A stretch of 15,312 bases of DNA, taken from the NCBI GenBank assembly GCA_007129085.1, contig SKWF01000227.1, forward strand, positions 1-15,312, read 5' to 3'. Every line of letters begins with the position of its first letter. The first letter of the stretch is position 1. The notes below the pieces were generated by a model, which did no database searches, was not told the origin of the DNA, and saw only the letters and a program-made list of their open reading frames with translations. Made by a program: the position numbers and the translations under genes. Below, one piece after another: positions 13,763 to 15,312 of the stretch. The stretch comes from Balneolaceae bacterium (lineage in GTDB: Bacteria; Bacteroidota; Rhodothermia; Balneolales; Balneolaceae).

Positions 13763-15205
13763 TTATACTGCGGTTTTTACAGCTTCAGATAGTGCTTTTT
13801 TTGCTTTTGTTACTACATGGTGTACATCTGTATCTCGTTTTTTGAGCTCGGTGTATCCACACCGAATATCCACATCAAGCTTTTGACCATCACTCAGTTC
13901 TACCGGCTCTTTGAATAATCCGTTTGCCGCTTTCATCCACTCTTTATGATGATCTTTTTCATCCGTAAACAGCAGATATGTAAACACGTAATCACTGTTA
14001 AATCCGATATATCCCTCAAACCCGAAATTCGATGGGTTCAACTTTTTCACCAGTGTTTTTTGAAGTCTGTTCAAATCCTCGAGCCGCAAACGCGATCGTA
14101 ATGACTGCAGATTGTCAATGGTTATCAAACCAAACCACACATGCTTTTCTCTGATGGGAGTTCGTTGAATCTCTTTTTCCAATGTTTTTTCCCACACCTC
14201 AGGGATAAAGCTTCCATAATCGGTCGTAAACAGATCTTGACCAATCGGTAATTTACCAAGGTTTACCTGAATAGATAGCGTGGCTACACGAACCAGGTTG
14301 ATTAATTGATGCTTAATCGACTCCTTAAAAACGAGTGGGTTTTCATCATAAACCAAAACTACACCGTGCCTTCGGCCGGAAATAATCATCGGAATTGCTA
14401 AGGTCGCACCTTCCGTGTACATCTCATCGGTAGCAACTCGTTTGGGATTTTGGTTAAAATGGATTGAAAACTGAGGCTCCCCTTTCTCAAGAGCATCGTG
14501 AACCATCGATTTCTCCTCTACTTTCAAACCCACCGATGGTGTATTCACCGCCGATGATGAATGAAAAACAGTTGTCCACACATCCATGCCGCGCAGCAGA
14601 ACAGATACCCCACCATTAGGTATAATTTTTTGCATCTCCTCAACAAGGTGATCCAAAATTTCAACCTTATGGTGTTTGGGTTCAATTTTATTCATTGACT
14701 CCTCGTAATCTACCCACTCCTGTTGGTTTTCATACAAATCCGTCAGCTCCAGGTAGGTGTTCAATACATTTATCAGTGCGTCTCTATACGCCGAAAAAGT
14801 CTCCTCGTACTCGGTCAACTGAATCTTATCAGCAGACTCCACAACCGTAATTGCAACCAATTCCCCATTGTTGATAAACGGAATCAGAATCAGATTATGT
14901 ATCGGCACGGAATCGTAATAGTGCCGCAGTTCATCTTTATCAATATCTACTCCAACGGTAAGCTCTTTAGGTTGCTGAATATCCTTGTAGTTATTCAAAT
15001 AAAACTGCTCAAAGTTCACCCGGTCCTGGAACATCACGTTTGGCTGGGATGTAGAATTTGTTTCAAGAACAAACTGCTCCCGAGATCTATTTACCCAGTA
15101 GAGGTACACTGTTTCTGCATTTGTTGATTTCTGCAAAAGGTGCACAACATCATCCATAATGTGCTTGAACTCAAGCAGAGCTTTTTCTTCGCGCTTTATA
15201 GCCAT
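13763..15205 (-). CDS. Protein with two GAF-like regions and a degenerate GGDEF-like C-terminus
   Basis: The 480-residue product has no signal peptide or TM segment and should be cytoplasmic. Two alpha/beta regions look like GAF domains: about residues 8-155 (with VYLYWVNRSREQF and NLILIPFINNGELVAITVVE) and about 180-315 (with GVSVLLRGMDVW and ATLAIPMIISGRRHGVVLVY). From about 355 the pattern of helices and strands resembles a GGDEF domain: WFGLITIDNLQSLRSR, then GYIGFNSDYVFTYLL at 398-412. However, NSDYV (403-407) stands where GGDEF would be, so cyclic di-GMP synthesis is very unlikely. A role in sensing a small ligand and signalling through protein contacts is inferred. It sits nine bases after the preceding gene and 19 bases before deoB, in a probable operon. 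The domain calls rest on remembered patterns; the GAF part is more secure than the GGDEF part. Confidence 0.72.
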   Translation of the reverse strand: MAIKREEKALLEFKHIMDDVVHLLQKSTNAETVYLYWVNRSREQFVLETNSTSQPNVMFQDRVNFEQFYLNNYKDIQQPKELTVGVDIDKDELRHYYDSVPIHNLILIPFINNGELVAITVVESADKIQLTEYEETFSAYRDALINVLNTYLELTDLYENQQEWVDYEESMNKIEPKHHKVEILDHLVEEMQKIIPNGGVSVLLRGMDVWTTVFHSSSAVNTPSVGLKVEEKSMVHDALEKGEPQFSIHFNQNPKRVATDEMYTEGATLAIPMIISGRRHGVVLVYDENPLVFKESIKHQLINLVRVATLSIQVNLGKLPIGQDLFTTDYGSFIPEVWEKTLEKEIQRTPIREKHVWFGLITIDNLQSLRSRLRLEDLNRLQKTLVKKLNPSNFGFEGYIGFNSDYVFTYLLFTDEKDHHKEWMKAANGLFKEPVELSDGQKLDVDIRCGYTELKKRDTDVHHVVTKAKKALSEAVKTAV

Positions 15206-15214
15206 AACTATCAG

Positions 15215-15312
15215 TTATCCATTTTTTTTAACTTGTTGTACAAGCTCTTCCGCATCATTTATCATTTTTTCAAACAGAGAGAGTCCCCGGTCCCAGAACG
15301 ATTGGTCGCGAA
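15215..15312 (-). CDS. C-terminal 31 codons of an unidentified gene
   Basis: On the minus strand an open frame enters from the right edge and ends at the TAA at 15217-15215. The visible residues are RDQSFWDRGLSLFEKMI followed by NDAEELVQQVKKNG, an amphipathic helix with charged ends. The frame has plausible codon use and its stop lies nine bases before the start of the GAF-domain gene, the tight spacing expected in an operon. I do not recognise the protein from this fragment. Confidence 0.6.
   Translation of the reverse strand, partial: RDQSFWDRGLSLFEKMINDAEELVQQVKKNG

Overview
The window looks like ordinary chromosome from a bacterium of the Bacteroidota/Rhodothermota/Balneolota side of the FCB group. 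My best guess is a Balneolaceae-like marine or halophilic organism. The clues are a 284-residue primary sigma factor that lacks region 1.1, a histidine kinase with a giant periplasmic Reg_prop propeller, a tandem UspA protein, an acidic outer-membrane barrel with a signal peptide, and mostly weak Shine-Dalgarno sequences. No phage, IS element, CRISPR array, rRNA or tRNA was seen.

Layout. At the left edge the 5' end of a GDSL esterase gene (TesA-like, minus strand) diverges from a YbbA/YbbP-like ABC ATPase and 10-TM permease (plus strand), followed closely by a 60-residue two-TM protein. A 288-bp gap holds a composite hairpin repeat. A tandem universal stress protein (plus strand) then meets an outer-membrane beta-barrel gene (minus strand), their stop codons overlapping.

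From about 4.8 to 11.5 kb, all on the minus strand, lies the most interesting block. In transcription order it is a double-propeller sensor kinase, a NarL/LuxR-type response regulator, a lipoprotein with acidic, Gly/Tyr-rich and Arg/Ser/Asn-rich low-complexity parts, and the outer-membrane barrel. The palindrome ATCACAT-N4-ATGTGAT occurs exactly twice in gene-free DNA: just upstream of the kinase and just upstream of the lipoprotein. The simplest reading is that the response regulator binds it, controlling its own operon and the surface genes downstream.

From 11.5 kb to the right edge, also on the minus strand, are rpoD (GTG start, clear intrinsic terminator), deoB (phosphopentomutase), a cytoplasmic protein with two GAF-like regions and a degenerate GGDEF-like end, and the last 31 codons of an unrecognised gene. 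The last three are closely packed and probably form one operon that ends before rpoD. All functions are read from sequence motifs and remembered family features; no search was run.
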